Source of the DNA: Planctomycetaceae bacterium
GTDB lineage: Bacteria > Planctomycetota > Planctomycetia > Planctomycetales > Planctomycetaceae
DNA length: 64,000 nt
NCBI GenBank assembly: GCA_024742875.1
Contig: JANSXP010000012.1
Coordinates: 62,001 to 126,000, forward strand
Direction of reading: 5' to 3'
Shown: positions 9,040 to 19,143 of the stretch, in pieces
Layout of the letters: every line of letters starts with the position of its first letter
How positions within the stretch are numbered: position 1 is the first letter of the stretch
Program-made: the position numbers and the translations under genes
Notes under the pieces: generated by a model
What the model was told of the DNA's origin: nothing
What the model saw: the letters and a program-made list of their open reading frames with translations, nothing else
Database searches by the model: none

Positions 9040-9654
9040 ATGAAGCCAACCCTTTTTTGCCTGGTCGTCTCAGCGTCCCTGTGCGCCGCCTTTTCTGTGC
9101 GTGGCCTTCGCTCCGCGGCCCATGCAACCGGAGCGCAATCAGGCAAACAATCCGGAGCGCAACTCGCGGGCCGGCAGACGGCGGTCCCTGCGTCATCAGG
9201 CAGTCAGCTGGAAACGGAAAATGCCATTCGCAAAGTCCTGTCGGATCAGTCGATGGCCTGGAACTCGGGCGACATCCCCGGGTTTATGGACGGCTATCGA
9301 AAGTCCTCAAAGCTCAGGTTTGCCTCGGGAGACTCGATCACGTTTGGCTGGCGGCCCACACTCGAACGTTATCAGAAGCGGTACACAGATCGCGACATCA
9401 TGGGTCGTCTGGAGTTTCGTGATCTGAAGATTCTGATCCTGAGCGAAACCTACGCTGAAGTTTTCGGCAGCTGGCATCTGAGTCGAAAAGACAAGATCGG
9501 CGATGCGTCGGGGCTGTTCACGCTGCTGATGCAGCATACTCCCGACGGCTGGAAGGTGATTCACGATCACACATCGTCAGCCGCAAAGACTCCCGGTGAA
9601 GACAACTCCACAGCGGGCGGCTCAGACAGCGGCGCAAAAAAACAGCCACAGTAA
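9040..9654 (+). CDS. Secreted NTF2/SnoaL-like (DUF4440-type) protein
   Basis: The protein is 204 residues. The ATG at 9040 gives an export signal (MKPTLFCLVVSASLCAAFS); the frame begins 20 codons earlier without one. Residues ~65-180 form a cystatin/NTF2-like fold: AIRKVLSDQSMAWNSGD, IPGFMDGYRKS, and the final strand DGWKVIHDHTS match DUF4440/SnoaL-like proteins that often carry extra secreted domains in planctomycetes. The tail is rich in Ser, Gly and Lys. No catalytic set can be assigned. A terminator overlaps its stop codon. Confidence 0.72.
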   Translation: MKPTLFCLVVSASLCAAFSVRGLRSAAHATGAQSGKQSGAQLAGRQTAVPASSGSQLETENAIRKVLSDQSMAWNSGDIPGFMDGYRKSSKLRFASGDSITFGWRPTLERYQKRYTDRDIMGRLEFRDLKILILSETYAEVFGSWHLSRKDKIGDASGLFTLLMQHTPDGWKVIHDHTSSAAKTPGEDNSTAGGSDSGAKKQPQ

Positions 9655-9671
9655 AACTGCGGCTGTTTCTC
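9640..9671 (+). terminator. Terminator overlapping the stop of the NTF2-like gene
   Basis: A 12-bp stem with one mismatch (AAACAGCCACAG at 9640-9651 with CTGCGGCTGTTT at 9657-9668) has a 5-nt loop holding the TAA stop and ends in TTTCT. The stem begins with an A tract, so it could act on both strands; the convergent gene ends at 9708. Confidence 0.6.
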
Positions 9672-9707
9672 ACGGTGGGATGGGCGTTGCCAGAGGCGAA
9701 GGGCGGA

Positions 9708-11306
9708 CTACAGATTCAGTGGACTGCGAATCTTGTTGAGCTCTGCGCCAATTTCGTAGGCGATACTCTTCAGATGAGCGCGATCCTCCGTGCGACAGCG
9801 GCCGAGGTATCCGTAGATGCGTTCAAATTCGACATACAGGTTTTCCACTTCCCGCTTCAGCTCCGCGGCTGTGGGACGGCTTTGCAGACTGCGGTGCAGT
9901 CGCTGGGCCTGCTGCACGAATCGGTCCGAAGCCTGTGCGGCCTGAGTGGCGAACGATGGTCGCTCGTAATTGAGCCACTGGGTGACGTCCATCTCCAGAT
10001 GATCGGCCAGCACCTCCAGGCGAGCGGCCGTCTGAATCAGACTGCGAACGTCAACAGCATCGACCGTGCCGGCAATATTCAGTTCGTTACGCAAAGCCAG
10101 CATGCCGTCTTCGATTTCCCGCAGGACCACGCGGCCGGAACTGCTTCGCAACGGTTCAAACGCTCGCACAAACTGAGTGCCGTAGTCTTCCACGTGGCGA
10201 TAGCACTCGCGAATTTCCTGGTCGGACTCATTACGTTCGATGCAGTCCTGCAGGTTCTGCACAGTGCCGTAAAAGTCATCGGCGGTCTGCAGAATACTGG
10301 CCACGTTTTTGAAGTGCAGCAGCAGTCGCAAAGGCACGCGGTTGAAAAACTCATCCACGTCTCGTGACAGAGACTCAGCAATCATCTTCAGATTTTCGCG
10401 GCTGGTCTGATGTTCCAGCCACAGCAGATCGTGCAGTCGAGTGTCGGACAGCACCACGTTGGCCACGCTGCGTTCGATGTATCGATTGTTGAGCCGTCGC
10501 AGACGCGGCACGAGATTGCGCCACATCTGACTGAATCGGCTGTAGTCATTGACAATGTCCGTGTAAGTGTACTGGTCAAACACCCGGCTCTGCAGCAGAG
10601 AAGCCTGCTGATCCAGTTTGCGAGCATCGTAAATCAGCTGCATCACATCGTCACCGTTGCCGCGATCCAGCTCCAGTTCCTGAACCAGATTGCTGATCGC
10701 GCTTTCCAGTCGGGAGAACTCTGTCAGCAGGGCCAGCCGATCAAACTGTGGCTCCATCTTGAACAGCTTTTCCAGTTCACGCTCCAGACGATCAATGCGT
10801 TCCACACTGTCGACGGTGGCGCGGCTGAGCTGGCGGCTTTGGGACATGCGGTGCGACACATTGCGCCACTCGCTGCCAAGCTGCTGAAATTCGGGCAGCA
10901 GGCGATCCAGTCCGACGCCCCGCTGAATGTCCTGAGAGGCACGGGAAGCCCGCATCCGCATCGAGGAAACACTCGTCAGAAACGAGCGAATCTCCGGTGC
11001 CCGACGGTAATCCTGTTCCAGCGCTCGATAGAGTCGTTCAGATTCCGTCACACATTCCGTCAACAGGTTTCTGACAACGCGGCTGTCCACTCGGGCAATA
11101 TCCACCTGCGTTTGCGGGCGGAAAGGATCGGCCCGACGCCCCAGTCCCTGTGTGCCTTCACGAATGACGCGGTCGAAGTTGCCGAACTCACTGCTGTTGT
11201 CGCCAATGCGCGTCGGCGGCTGGGCAACACTGGATGCTGCCACAGAAATTGTCAAAAGAGCGGCCAGCGCTGACCTGCCCCACTCCATCCATTGATTCGC
11301 CATCAT
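9708..11306 (-). CDS. Secreted helical protein of unknown function
   Basis: The protein is about 532 residues. The ATG at 11306 is preceded by GGAAAGGAAACCA and gives a signal peptide (residues 1-29, ending SVAQ); a TTG five codons upstream has no site. The mature protein is almost all predicted helix with heptad-like runs (RIDRLERELEKLFKM; LRRLNNRYIERSV) and no cysteines of note. It resembles long hypothetical planctomycete periplasmic proteins with repeated helical bundles. No enzyme motif is present; a structural or scaffold role is possible but only inferred. Confidence 0.7.
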   Translation of the reverse strand: MMANQWMEWGRSALAALLTISVAASSVAQPPTRIGDNSSEFGNFDRVIREGTQGLGRRADPFRPQTQVDIARVDSRVVRNLLTECVTESERLYRALEQDYRRAPEIRSFLTSVSSMRMRASRASQDIQRGVGLDRLLPEFQQLGSEWRNVSHRMSQSRQLSRATVDSVERIDRLERELEKLFKMEPQFDRLALLTEFSRLESAISNLVQELELDRGNGDDVMQLIYDARKLDQQASLLQSRVFDQYTYTDIVNDYSRFSQMWRNLVPRLRRLNNRYIERSVANVVLSDTRLHDLLWLEHQTSRENLKMIAESLSRDVDEFFNRVPLRLLLHFKNVASILQTADDFYGTVQNLQDCIERNESDQEIRECYRHVEDYGTQFVRAFEPLRSSSGRVVLREIEDGMLALRNELNIAGTVDAVDVRSLIQTAARLEVLADHLEMDVTQWLNYERPSFATQAAQASDRFVQQAQRLHRSLQSRPTAAELKREVENLYVEFERIYGYLGRCRTEDRAHLKSIAYEIGAELNKIRSPLNL

Positions 11307-11545
11307 TGGTTTCCTTTCCAATCGATATGGAACGATCTCGAACCTGCCGCTTACGTCACAGGACAGGATTCGCGCCGTGTCGCGCCGAACTCACTGTCTG
11401 CCAGGCGTCCTCCGACGTCCGTGCGGTGTGACAGACCACAATTCCGGCTGCAGGATGCGACATCCGCCTCCCTGCCGGGCAGTTTAGTCAAAATTCCGAA
11501 TCCACCGGAATACCGGTTTTTTGTGCCGATCGTTCAGGTGATCTG

Positions 11546-11848
11546 TCACAAATGCACCGGAATAAAACGCTGGGATTCGCCGTTCCCGGGCGTTTCGGGC
11601 GGCTCAATCCACGGGATCTGTTCACCACGTTCCGTGAATCCCTGAGTGACGGCGCGGAATTTTTTCATAATTGCCGTCAGGAGATCACGCTCAGAGGCGC
11701 CCTCAGCCGTGATGCCCGCCAGATTGGCCACGCGGGCCTGCCGTTTGCCTGAGTCATCCGGTTGTCCCAAAATCACAATGCAGCTGAACACGGGAACCGG
11801 ATTCAGCTCGTTTTCGGGGATCAGTTTCAGCGGATTGGGATCGTTCAT
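11546..11848 (-). CDS. Small conserved hypothetical protein (~100 aa)
   Basis: The ATG at 11848 is preceded by AGAGAG. The 100-residue product is soluble, with a compact strand-rich start (VPVFSCIVILGQPDDSG) followed by a helix (SERDLLTAIMKKFRAVT) and a short tail rich in Pro and Glu. It resembles small planctomycete proteins annotated hypothetical. The frame extends 22 codons upstream without a better start. The neighbour at 12065 is divergent. Confidence 0.55.
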   Translation of the reverse strand: MNDPNPLKLIPENELNPVPVFSCIVILGQPDDSGKRQARVANLAGITAEGASERDLLTAIMKKFRAVTQGFTERGEQIPWIEPPETPGNGESQRFIPVHL

Positions 11849-12064
11849 CGCAACTCTCTGCAGACAACAAACCGACCGGCCGTCAGACCGATCCGGGCGG
11901 CAATCGAAATCCACGCGGCGAATGCCGAGCGAGATTACTTGATCGCGGCCCCGGAGCGATAGAATAGCGGGATGTTTGGGGGCTCGTCCAGACGGGCGTG
12001 GTCCGATCTGAACTCCCCGCCCAGAACCAATCGGCGTTTGTCCGACTGCATTGAGGAATCACGT

Positions 12065-13159
12065 ATGTTCCGCTTCCCAGGAATGACTCGACCGGTCGTC
12101 TGTGCCCTGACAGCCATCACTCTTTGCGGTGTCAGCCTGGCCGACGAAAGCCCTCTTGCCGGCATGCGGGCCCGATCCATTCGCTTTCTCAGAATGACGC
12201 AGGCCAAAGATGGCTCGTGGACAGAAAGTGAACTGGTGGGAGTGACGGGCCTGGTCACACGCTCTCTTCTGGCATCCGGGCTGAAACCCGACGATCCCAC
12301 AGTGGCTCGGGGGATCGCCAACCTGCTGTCTCACCAGAAGCGGGATGGCGGCTTTTACACGAAGGACAGCCTGCAGCGCAACTACGAGACCTGCATCACC
12401 ATCATGGTGCTGGCTGCGGCCAATGAAGAGGGTCAGTACGACGAACGCATCAAACGCGCCGAAGGCTTCCTGCGGGAGCTGCAATGGGATCAGGGCGAAG
12501 GCATCGAATCCTCAGACCCTGCCTGGGGAGGCGGAGGATACGGCAAACACGAGCGGCCCGACCTGTCCAACACCCAGTATCTGCTGGAGGCACTTACAGC
12601 GGCCGGCGTGAAGTCAGACGATCCGGCCATGCAGCGCATCAAAGTATTTGTTTCGCGAACGCAGAACTTTGAGTCCGAAGCCAACAACACACCGTTCGCC
12701 GGCAAAATCAATGACGGTGGCTTTTATTACACACCGGCGGCCGGCGGAGAATCCAAAGCGGGCGTCACAGAAGACGGGGGACTGCGTTCTTATGGCAGCA
12801 TGACCTATGCGGGACTGAAGAGCCTGATCTATGCCGGGCTGAGCAAAGACGATCCTCGGATCGTCGCCGCCAGAAACTGGATTCGTCAGAACTACACGCT
12901 TTCGGAAAACCCAGGCATGGGGGCTCAGGGGCTGTATTACTATTTCCATACGTTTGGCAAAACGATGGACACTCTGGGCGACGACGAGTTTGTGGATGCC
13001 CAGGGCAACAAGCACGACTGGAAAGCCGAACTGATCTCACGACTGCAGCAGTTGCAGCGTCCTAATGGCAGCTGGCTGAATCCTCAGGACCGCTGGTACG
13101 AAGGCGATCCCAACCTCGTGTCTGCGTATTGTCTGCTGGCGCTGAGCCACTGCGATTAA
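12065..13159 (+). CDS. Exported prenyltransferase/squalene-oxidase-repeat protein
   Basis: The protein is 364 residues. GAGG at 12053-12056 lies eight nt before the ATG at 12065, and the start gives a signal peptide (MFRFPGMTRPVVCALT, ending SLADE). The mature part is an alpha/alpha barrel of repeats marked by QAKDGSW, HQKRDGGFY, SSDPAWGGGGYG, INDGGFYY, GMGAQGLYYYF and QRPNGSWLN, like the SQHop/terpene-cyclase repeat. The acidic catalytic DxDD of squalene-hopene cyclase is absent. Exported proteins of this kind are common in planctomycetes and probably use the fold for binding. The gene is alone, divergent from the small hypothetical gene at 11848. Confidence 0.8.
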   Translation: MFRFPGMTRPVVCALTAITLCGVSLADESPLAGMRARSIRFLRMTQAKDGSWTESELVGVTGLVTRSLLASGLKPDDPTVARGIANLLSHQKRDGGFYTKDSLQRNYETCITIMVLAAANEEGQYDERIKRAEGFLRELQWDQGEGIESSDPAWGGGGYGKHERPDLSNTQYLLEALTAAGVKSDDPAMQRIKVFVSRTQNFESEANNTPFAGKINDGGFYYTPAAGGESKAGVTEDGGLRSYGSMTYAGLKSLIYAGLSKDDPRIVAARNWIRQNYTLSENPGMGAQGLYYYFHTFGKTMDTLGDDEFVDAQGNKHDWKAELISRLQQLQRPNGSWLNPQDRWYEGDPNLVSAYCLLALSHCD

Positions 13160-13345
13160 AACTCCCGCTGCCGCACGCCATCCATTCGTGGTCGGCCACG
13201 AAAAACGGCCTTCCGAACAGCGGGAATTGCACGCTGCGACTGTCGCCACACCCGTCAGGTCGTCCGGGTCTGGTATCCTCACCGGTTAACCACTGTCAGG
13301 GGCAGCGGTTAGACTCAGATGACTACAGCAACCCGGGAGCCTCCC

Positions 13346-14074
13346 ATGCCCGTCGATAAGTCCGGCAGTCGCATCCGCCAGATGTTTGGTGAGATCGCTG
13401 GCCGCTATGACTTTATGAACCACTTTTTGTCCGGCGGCACAGATATCTACTGGCGCTGGCGGACCGTTCGCATGGCCCGCCCGGCTGGCAGCGCACCCAT
13501 TCTGGATGTGTGTACGGGCACCGGAGATCTGGCGTTTGCCTGGCGCAAATCGGCGGCCGCCGATACGCCCGTGATTGCGACCGACTTCACGCATGGCATG
13601 CTGAAGCTGGCCGAAGACAAACGCAAAGACCGCAATGTCGTCTTTCTGGAAGCCGACACCCAGACCCTGCCGTTCGATGACGATCAGTTTCAGCTGGTGT
13701 CTGTGGCCTTCGGTCTGCGAAATGTGTCCAGCACCATTGGCGGGCTGCAGGAGATGACGCGTGTCTGCCGACCGGGCGGACGGGTGGTGGTGCTTGAGTT
13801 TTCCCTGCCAGACAACCGCCTGCTGAGCCGCACTTACCAGTGGTACTTTCGCAACATCCTGCCAAAACTGGGTCAACTGCTCGTCCGCAATCGACAGGCG
13901 GCCTACGAGTATCTGCCACAGTCGGTTTCTGAGTTCCCCTGCGGCAATGACCTGACAGGAATCATGGAAGAAGCAGGCCTGGAACGCACATCGTTCAAAA
14001 AACTGACGGGCGGAATTGCGACGGTGTATATCGGATACAAACCTGAACAACCGGGACAGGATGTGACGTCCTGA
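13346..14074 (+). CDS. ubiE: Demethylmenaquinone/ubiquinone methyltransferase
   Basis: The protein is about 242 residues. GGGAG (13335-13339) sits six nt before the ATG at 13346; an ATG nine codons upstream at 13319 is also in frame. Family motifs are FGEIAGRYDFMNHFLSGGTDIYWR, the SAM loop DVCTGTGDLAF, FGLRNVS, EMTRVCRPGGRVVVLEFS and the C-terminal LTGGIATVYIGYK. It methylates the quinone ring carbon in menaquinone or ubiquinone synthesis; which product applies depends on the organism, and planctomycetes usually use menaquinone (menG). The next gene is 135 nt downstream. Confidence 0.93.
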   Translation: MPVDKSGSRIRQMFGEIAGRYDFMNHFLSGGTDIYWRWRTVRMARPAGSAPILDVCTGTGDLAFAWRKSAAADTPVIATDFTHGMLKLAEDKRKDRNVVFLEADTQTLPFDDDQFQLVSVAFGLRNVSSTIGGLQEMTRVCRPGGRVVVLEFSLPDNRLLSRTYQWYFRNILPKLGQLLVRNRQAAYEYLPQSVSEFPCGNDLTGIMEEAGLERTSFKKLTGGIATVYIGYKPEQPGQDVTS

Positions 14075-14209
14075 ACGGGGAAAAAAATCGTTCTGGATCC
14101 CCCATTCGAGCGTTGACTCTGGGTCCGCTCCCCCTTCATTCTCCAGGCTGGTTGCTCGACAACCAGTTTCATCAGTCTCACCTCATGGTGAAAACAAAGG
14201 GGAATGAAC

Positions 14210-14824
14210 ATGTCCAAACGATTCCGAATCTGCCTGGCAGTGTGGATTGCCGTTGTGATCGCATCGGCCTGCACCAACAGCCTGCACGCTCAGGTCAGCG
14301 AACTGACGCCAATTCCACAGCCGGCAGAAATCTCGGCTCCCGCTGCTCCAGCGGCCGCGATCACACAGCCCGTCGCCGTGGAGACGGTTGTCTCCCAGCC
14401 TGACACCGTCACGATCGATGACGAAAACTGGCAGATCACCATCATCCCGGCTCGCAAAGCCAGCGATCTGATGCCCGTTCAGCCAGTCGCTCAGTGCGAT
14501 GACTGCAACCAGGTCGACGTCACGGCCTACAAACGCATTTACAACTCGATTCCCTTCAATCGAGCTCAGTTCAACGCCAACCCCAACTACCGTCACGATT
14601 CGACGATGGAAATCCTGACCGGCAACGCACGCCATCAGACCATCGTCCGTCACAGCACGGCGCCCCCACGAGAGCCGGGCCGAATTCGCACAGCTCCCGT
14701 GGCACCTTATGGCAACCCTTACCAGTTCGGCTATCTGCGTCCCGCTTTGCGACTGAATTACTACCGTGACTTTCCGTCGCTCAATCCGTACCTGAACATC
14801 TGGAACCTCAGCGGCGCGTTTTAA
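14210..14824 (+). CDS. Secreted hypothetical protein
   Basis: The protein is about 204 residues. AAGGGG (14197-14202) is seven nt before the ATG at 14210, which fits better than the ATG at 14204. A signal peptide covers residues 1-27 (ending LHAQ). An Ala/Pro-rich linker is followed by a short cysteine pair (QCDDCNQ) and a Tyr/Asn/Arg-rich tail (NPYQFGYLRPALRLNYYRD). No domain was recognised. It ends at a strong terminator. Confidence 0.65.
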   Translation: MSKRFRICLAVWIAVVIASACTNSLHAQVSELTPIPQPAEISAPAAPAAAITQPVAVETVVSQPDTVTIDDENWQITIIPARKASDLMPVQPVAQCDDCNQVDVTAYKRIYNSIPFNRAQFNANPNYRHDSTMEILTGNARHQTIVRHSTAPPREPGRIRTAPVAPYGNPYQFGYLRPALRLNYYRDFPSLNPYLNIWNLSGAF

Positions 14825-14915
14825 CATCCGAGTAGCCGTACGCGGGCTGATCCACGTGCGGCGTCACGGCAGAAACTCCCGGCGACGATCCTCGATCGTT
14901 ACGTCAGGTCCCCGC

Positions 14916-14950
14916 AGCGGTCGTCTTATCCCCTGAGACGACCGCTTTTT
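14916..14950 (+). terminator. Rho-independent terminator
   Basis: A perfect 11-bp stem (AGCGGTCGTCT at 14916-14926 with AGACGACCGCT at 14936-14946) is followed by TTTTT. It ends the transcript of the gene stopping at 14824. Confidence 0.85.
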
Positions 14951-15008
14951 CATGCGCGGCAGACCCAGGTGCGTGCAGCGCACACTGCAGACACTAACGC
15001 GCCCGCCG

Positions 15009-16382
15009 CTACGCATATTCCCGATTTTTGATCAGCCCCGGATAGGGAATCGGATATTTTCCCTGGGCGTTGGGCATCACGGGAGAATCGGACTCAAAGG
15101 TGAGTTCCTCGATCCCCGGTGCAAACTCATGTTCGCAGTTCATCATCTGCTCCAGTGTGATCACCTGCCCGGTGTGCGCCGCCATACGGCCCATGGAGGT
15201 AACCACGCTGGCCATGGCGCCTCGTTCCACTTCGTTGTAAGGCGCATCGTCACGAACCGCGGCCAGCAGATGTTCCCACTCCGCCTGATAAGGATTGTGG
15301 CGCTCCGGCTGCGGATACTCCCAGACGAGTTTCTCTTTGGTGGCGTTGTGCCCATCGTAGATGCGGGCACGTGATGGCCAGTGCGAGCGTGAGGAAATAA
15401 TGCCCAGCCCTTTGGTGCCGTGCGCATAGCTGGCGAATTCAGAATGGCAGCCCGGCATCGTGCGGCCATTGACAAACAGCTTTGTGCCATCGGCAAATGT
15501 GTACTCGATGGAGTAGGTGTCGAAATTCTGATCAATCGTATCACCGCGATAATGGCGTCCACCGCACGCTTTGGCTTCGACCGGCCAGTCGTTTTTCATC
15601 CAGCACGATTCATCGATGTTGTGAATCAGAAAATCGCTCACCGCGCCGCCACTGAGCCACAGAAACCCGTGAAAGTGTTTGATCTGATGCATCAGGTCAC
15701 TGATGCCCTCAGGCTTGGGGGGGGCCGCAGCCGACCCAGTGGGCCCCGCCATGCGATAGGCCCGCAGCATCGTCAGCTCGCCGATTTCCCCGCTTTGAAT
15801 CCGGTCAAACAACTCACGGCGTGCGTCGCAGTGGCGACACATCAATCCCACGCCCACTTTCAGATTCTTCTCCAGCGCCTTTTCATTCAGCGCCAGCATC
15901 TTGCGGGTGGCCGGGCCATCCACGGTGATGGGTTTCTCCATGAACACATTCAGGCCGCGCTCAATGGCGTATTTGTAGTGCACCCAGCGAAAGCCAGGTG
16001 GCGTGGTGAGAATGACGATATCACCCGGCTTCAGGCAGTCCATCGCTTTTTGATAGCCGTCAAAGCCGATGAACTTGCGGTCTTCCGGCACATCCAGTTT
16101 GCCTTCCTGATCGCCAAACGATTTGGACAGATTGCCATAGCTGTTTTTCAGATTGCCCTCAAAGACATCCGCCATCGCCACCAGACGTACCGGGCCTGCA
16201 TCCACAGACAGGGCATTGGTCGTGGCGCCAGTGCCGCGGCCCCCGCATCCCACCAGCGCCAGCTGAATGGTGTTGTCTTCGTCAGCGTGCACGCCCGCCG
16301 CCAGGTCGGTCGCCATGGCGCCGGCGGCCGCCGCCGCACCAGCAGTTTTCAAAAACGTTCGACGATCAGAAAAATTAGACAT
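15009..16382 (-). CDS. Tat-exported Gfo/Idh/MocA-family oxidoreductase
   Basis: The protein is 457 residues. The ATG at 16382 has GGAG eight nt upstream; a GTG two codons earlier is weaker. A twin-arginine-type signal (DRRTFLKTAGAAAAAGAM) precedes the NAD(P)-binding Rossmann domain (LALVGCGGRGTG). EKPITVDG carries the conserved lysine of the family, and VGLMCRHCDARRELFD and later segments form the C-terminal substrate domain. Planctomycetes have many exported members thought to act on sugars or sugar derivatives; the substrate is unknown. It follows the SUMF1-fold gene on the same strand by 84 nt, so the two could be co-transcribed. Confidence 0.9.
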   Translation of the reverse strand: MSNFSDRRTFLKTAGAAAAAGAMATDLAAGVHADEDNTIQLALVGCGGRGTGATTNALSVDAGPVRLVAMADVFEGNLKNSYGNLSKSFGDQEGKLDVPEDRKFIGFDGYQKAMDCLKPGDIVILTTPPGFRWVHYKYAIERGLNVFMEKPITVDGPATRKMLALNEKALEKNLKVGVGLMCRHCDARRELFDRIQSGEIGELTMLRAYRMAGPTGSAAAPPKPEGISDLMHQIKHFHGFLWLSGGAVSDFLIHNIDESCWMKNDWPVEAKACGGRHYRGDTIDQNFDTYSIEYTFADGTKLFVNGRTMPGCHSEFASYAHGTKGLGIISSRSHWPSRARIYDGHNATKEKLVWEYPQPERHNPYQAEWEHLLAAVRDDAPYNEVERGAMASVVTSMGRMAAHTGQVITLEQMMNCEHEFAPGIEELTFESDSPVMPNAQGKYPIPYPGLIKNREYA

Positions 16383-16466
16383 CGCCACAGCTCCAGGCAG
16401 GAATTGAAGGAGGAGAGAACGGGGAAGAGAAAAGGAAGGCGTCAGGCAAAACAGTCGAGCCTGTCG

Positions 16467-17477
<1,011 letters not shown>

Positions 17478-17514
17478 AGAGCCACTCTACTTCGGGGCGG
17501 TCGGTACGCTGAAA

Positions 17515-18432
17515 ATGGTATCCTGTCCGATCCAGAAAGTCGAAACCCGGCGTAAAGTTCCCAGCGTGTCAGGCCTCCCTCCGCAACAGACCATCACCAG
17601 CGCGCAATTTGCAGCCGACCTTCTCTGGGCGGTGGCGAGTCCGTCGCTAATTACTGCAGCAGCGATAACAGAATGCCGATTGCCTGAACGGCCCACGCTG
17701 GATGACCGCGCTGCGGACTGCGGCCCTCGGTCTTTGGGACCGGGAGATCATCGTGTCGGTCGCTATTTTGAGCGCCTGATCGAACACCACATCCGTCAGC
17801 AACCCGACTGGGAACTGCTGCACTGTGGTCGGCAGATCGAAGAAGCCGGGCGGACGGTGGGGGAACTGGATTTCGTCTTTCGCAGCGGCGGCGATGTGTA
17901 TCACGTTGAAACGGCGGTGAAGTTTTATCTGTACCTGCCCGATCGCACGTGTGGCGGCAGTCAGTTTGTGGGCCCCAACTCCAGGGACAATTTTGAAACC
18001 AAGCTCCAGCGCCTGCTGACCCATCAGTTGCCACTCAGCAGGATCTGGCAGCCCGAAGTGACCATTCGTCAGCCGCACGTGAAGGGCATCATCTTCTATC
18101 CCGTTGATGACGCCGGTCCCGACAACCTGCTGGAGGGGATGTCGCCCGATCATCAGCGCGGCGTCTGGTTTCCTGCCGCACATCTTCCCGAGTTTCTGGC
18201 AAGACGGCCGGACCCACAACGCGCGCTGTTTCACATCCATGGCAAGCCGCACTGGCTTGCGACGCCCACGGATTCCAACACCGCTCTGACGGGCGTCCAG
18301 TTGACAGAGGCCGTTCGCCGCCACTTTCAGACGAGCCCCGATCGCCCGCTGATGATCAGCCAGTTTGACTCCGCACAGGACAACCCCCACAGCCGTCGCC
18401 TGTTCTGCATGCCCGATCACTGGCCGGATTGA
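17515..18432 (+). CDS. DUF1853 family protein
   Basis: The protein is about 305 residues from the ATG at 17515. An earlier in-frame start would overlap the divergent gene and is less likely. FAADLLWAVASPSLI, GRYFERLIEHHI, ELLHCGRQIEEAGRTVGELDFVF, HVETAVKFYLY and QFVGPNSRDNFETKLQRLL match DUF1853. The alternating E..D.. / E.K pattern (GELDF, ETAVKF) resembles the active site of PD-(D/E)XK nuclease folds, an inference only. The family is best known from proteobacteria. Function is unknown. Confidence 0.8.
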   Translation: MVSCPIQKVETRRKVPSVSGLPPQQTITSAQFAADLLWAVASPSLITAAAITECRLPERPTLDDRAADCGPRSLGPGDHRVGRYFERLIEHHIRQQPDWELLHCGRQIEEAGRTVGELDFVFRSGGDVYHVETAVKFYLYLPDRTCGGSQFVGPNSRDNFETKLQRLLTHQLPLSRIWQPEVTIRQPHVKGIIFYPVDDAGPDNLLEGMSPDHQRGVWFPAAHLPEFLARRPDPQRALFHIHGKPHWLATPTDSNTALTGVQLTEAVRRHFQTSPDRPLMISQFDSAQDNPHSRRLFCMPDHWPD

Positions 18433-18598
18433 TTCGCCCGTTCTTCCTGGCTCCCGCGATCACGACAAACCGCGCCGGTTTCTTCACGGAATCCCCCCTC
18501 CGGATTCCCCGCAAGAACTCACATACGCTGGTTGAGTGGTCACGATCCGACCAGCAGGCCGCCTAGTCTGCTTTCCTGGATTCGATGAGGAGGATCAT

Positions 18599-18994
18599 AT
18601 GGGAATGGTTCACGAGACCACCTGCAATCACTGCGACCTGCAATTCGAACTGGCGGTCGGCGGTAGCATGCTGGCGGAAATGTTTCACTGCCACCAGTGC
18701 GATGAGGCCACAGCCGTCGAACGCGACCGGTTGCGCGACGCCCATGCTGAGCACGCCAACGCGATTGATGCCACCCAATGTGATAAGACGCGGGATTCGT
18801 CAATAGATTCATCAATGGCACAACAGCAACGAGCGGAACTGGCGGCCGCTCCCGGCGGCTTCGATGAACGACTGCAACAGTTGGCCGGCCTTTGTCCGTG
18901 CGGCGGCCAGTTTGGCCTGTATGCACAACCTCGCTGCCCAGCGTGCAAGTCGACCAATCTTAGCCTGGGTGACGTGACGATGTGCTTTGACTAG
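18599..18994 (+). CDS. Small zinc-ribbon protein
   Basis: The protein is 131 residues. GAGGAGG (18587-18593) precedes the ATG at 18599 by five nt. The N-terminus holds two CxxC knuckles (CNHCD and CHQCD, residues ~10-40). The C-terminus holds CPCGG and CPACKS (about 100-122), so it may bind two zinc ions, one per end. A charged helical linker lies between. This looks like an adaptor or nucleic-acid-binding small protein. It opens the accessory-looking stretch. Confidence 0.65.
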   Translation: MGMVHETTCNHCDLQFELAVGGSMLAEMFHCHQCDEATAVERDRLRDAHAEHANAIDATQCDKTRDSSIDSSMAQQQRAELAAAPGGFDERLQQLAGLCPCGGQFGLYAQPRCPACKSTNLSLGDVTMCFD

Positions 18995-19143
18995 TCATCC
19001 ATTGCGTTGACACGTCACCGCGGTTGCGCCATCGCCCCGGAACAGACCTCACAGCAACATTTGCTGCTCAACCACGCGGCGGCCTGAACTCATATCAAGG
19101 CCAGTCGACTCTTGCCCCAACGATCTACTTTTCGAAGACTCAC

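Noticed and set aside
10410-11273. Long plus-strand frame opposite the helical secreted protein
   Set aside because: Shadow of the minus-strand gene; composition is typical of reverse-complement reading.
13184-13206. Hairpin TTCGTGG/CCACGAA after the prenyltransferase-repeat gene as a terminator
   Set aside because: Short stem without a T tract on either strand.
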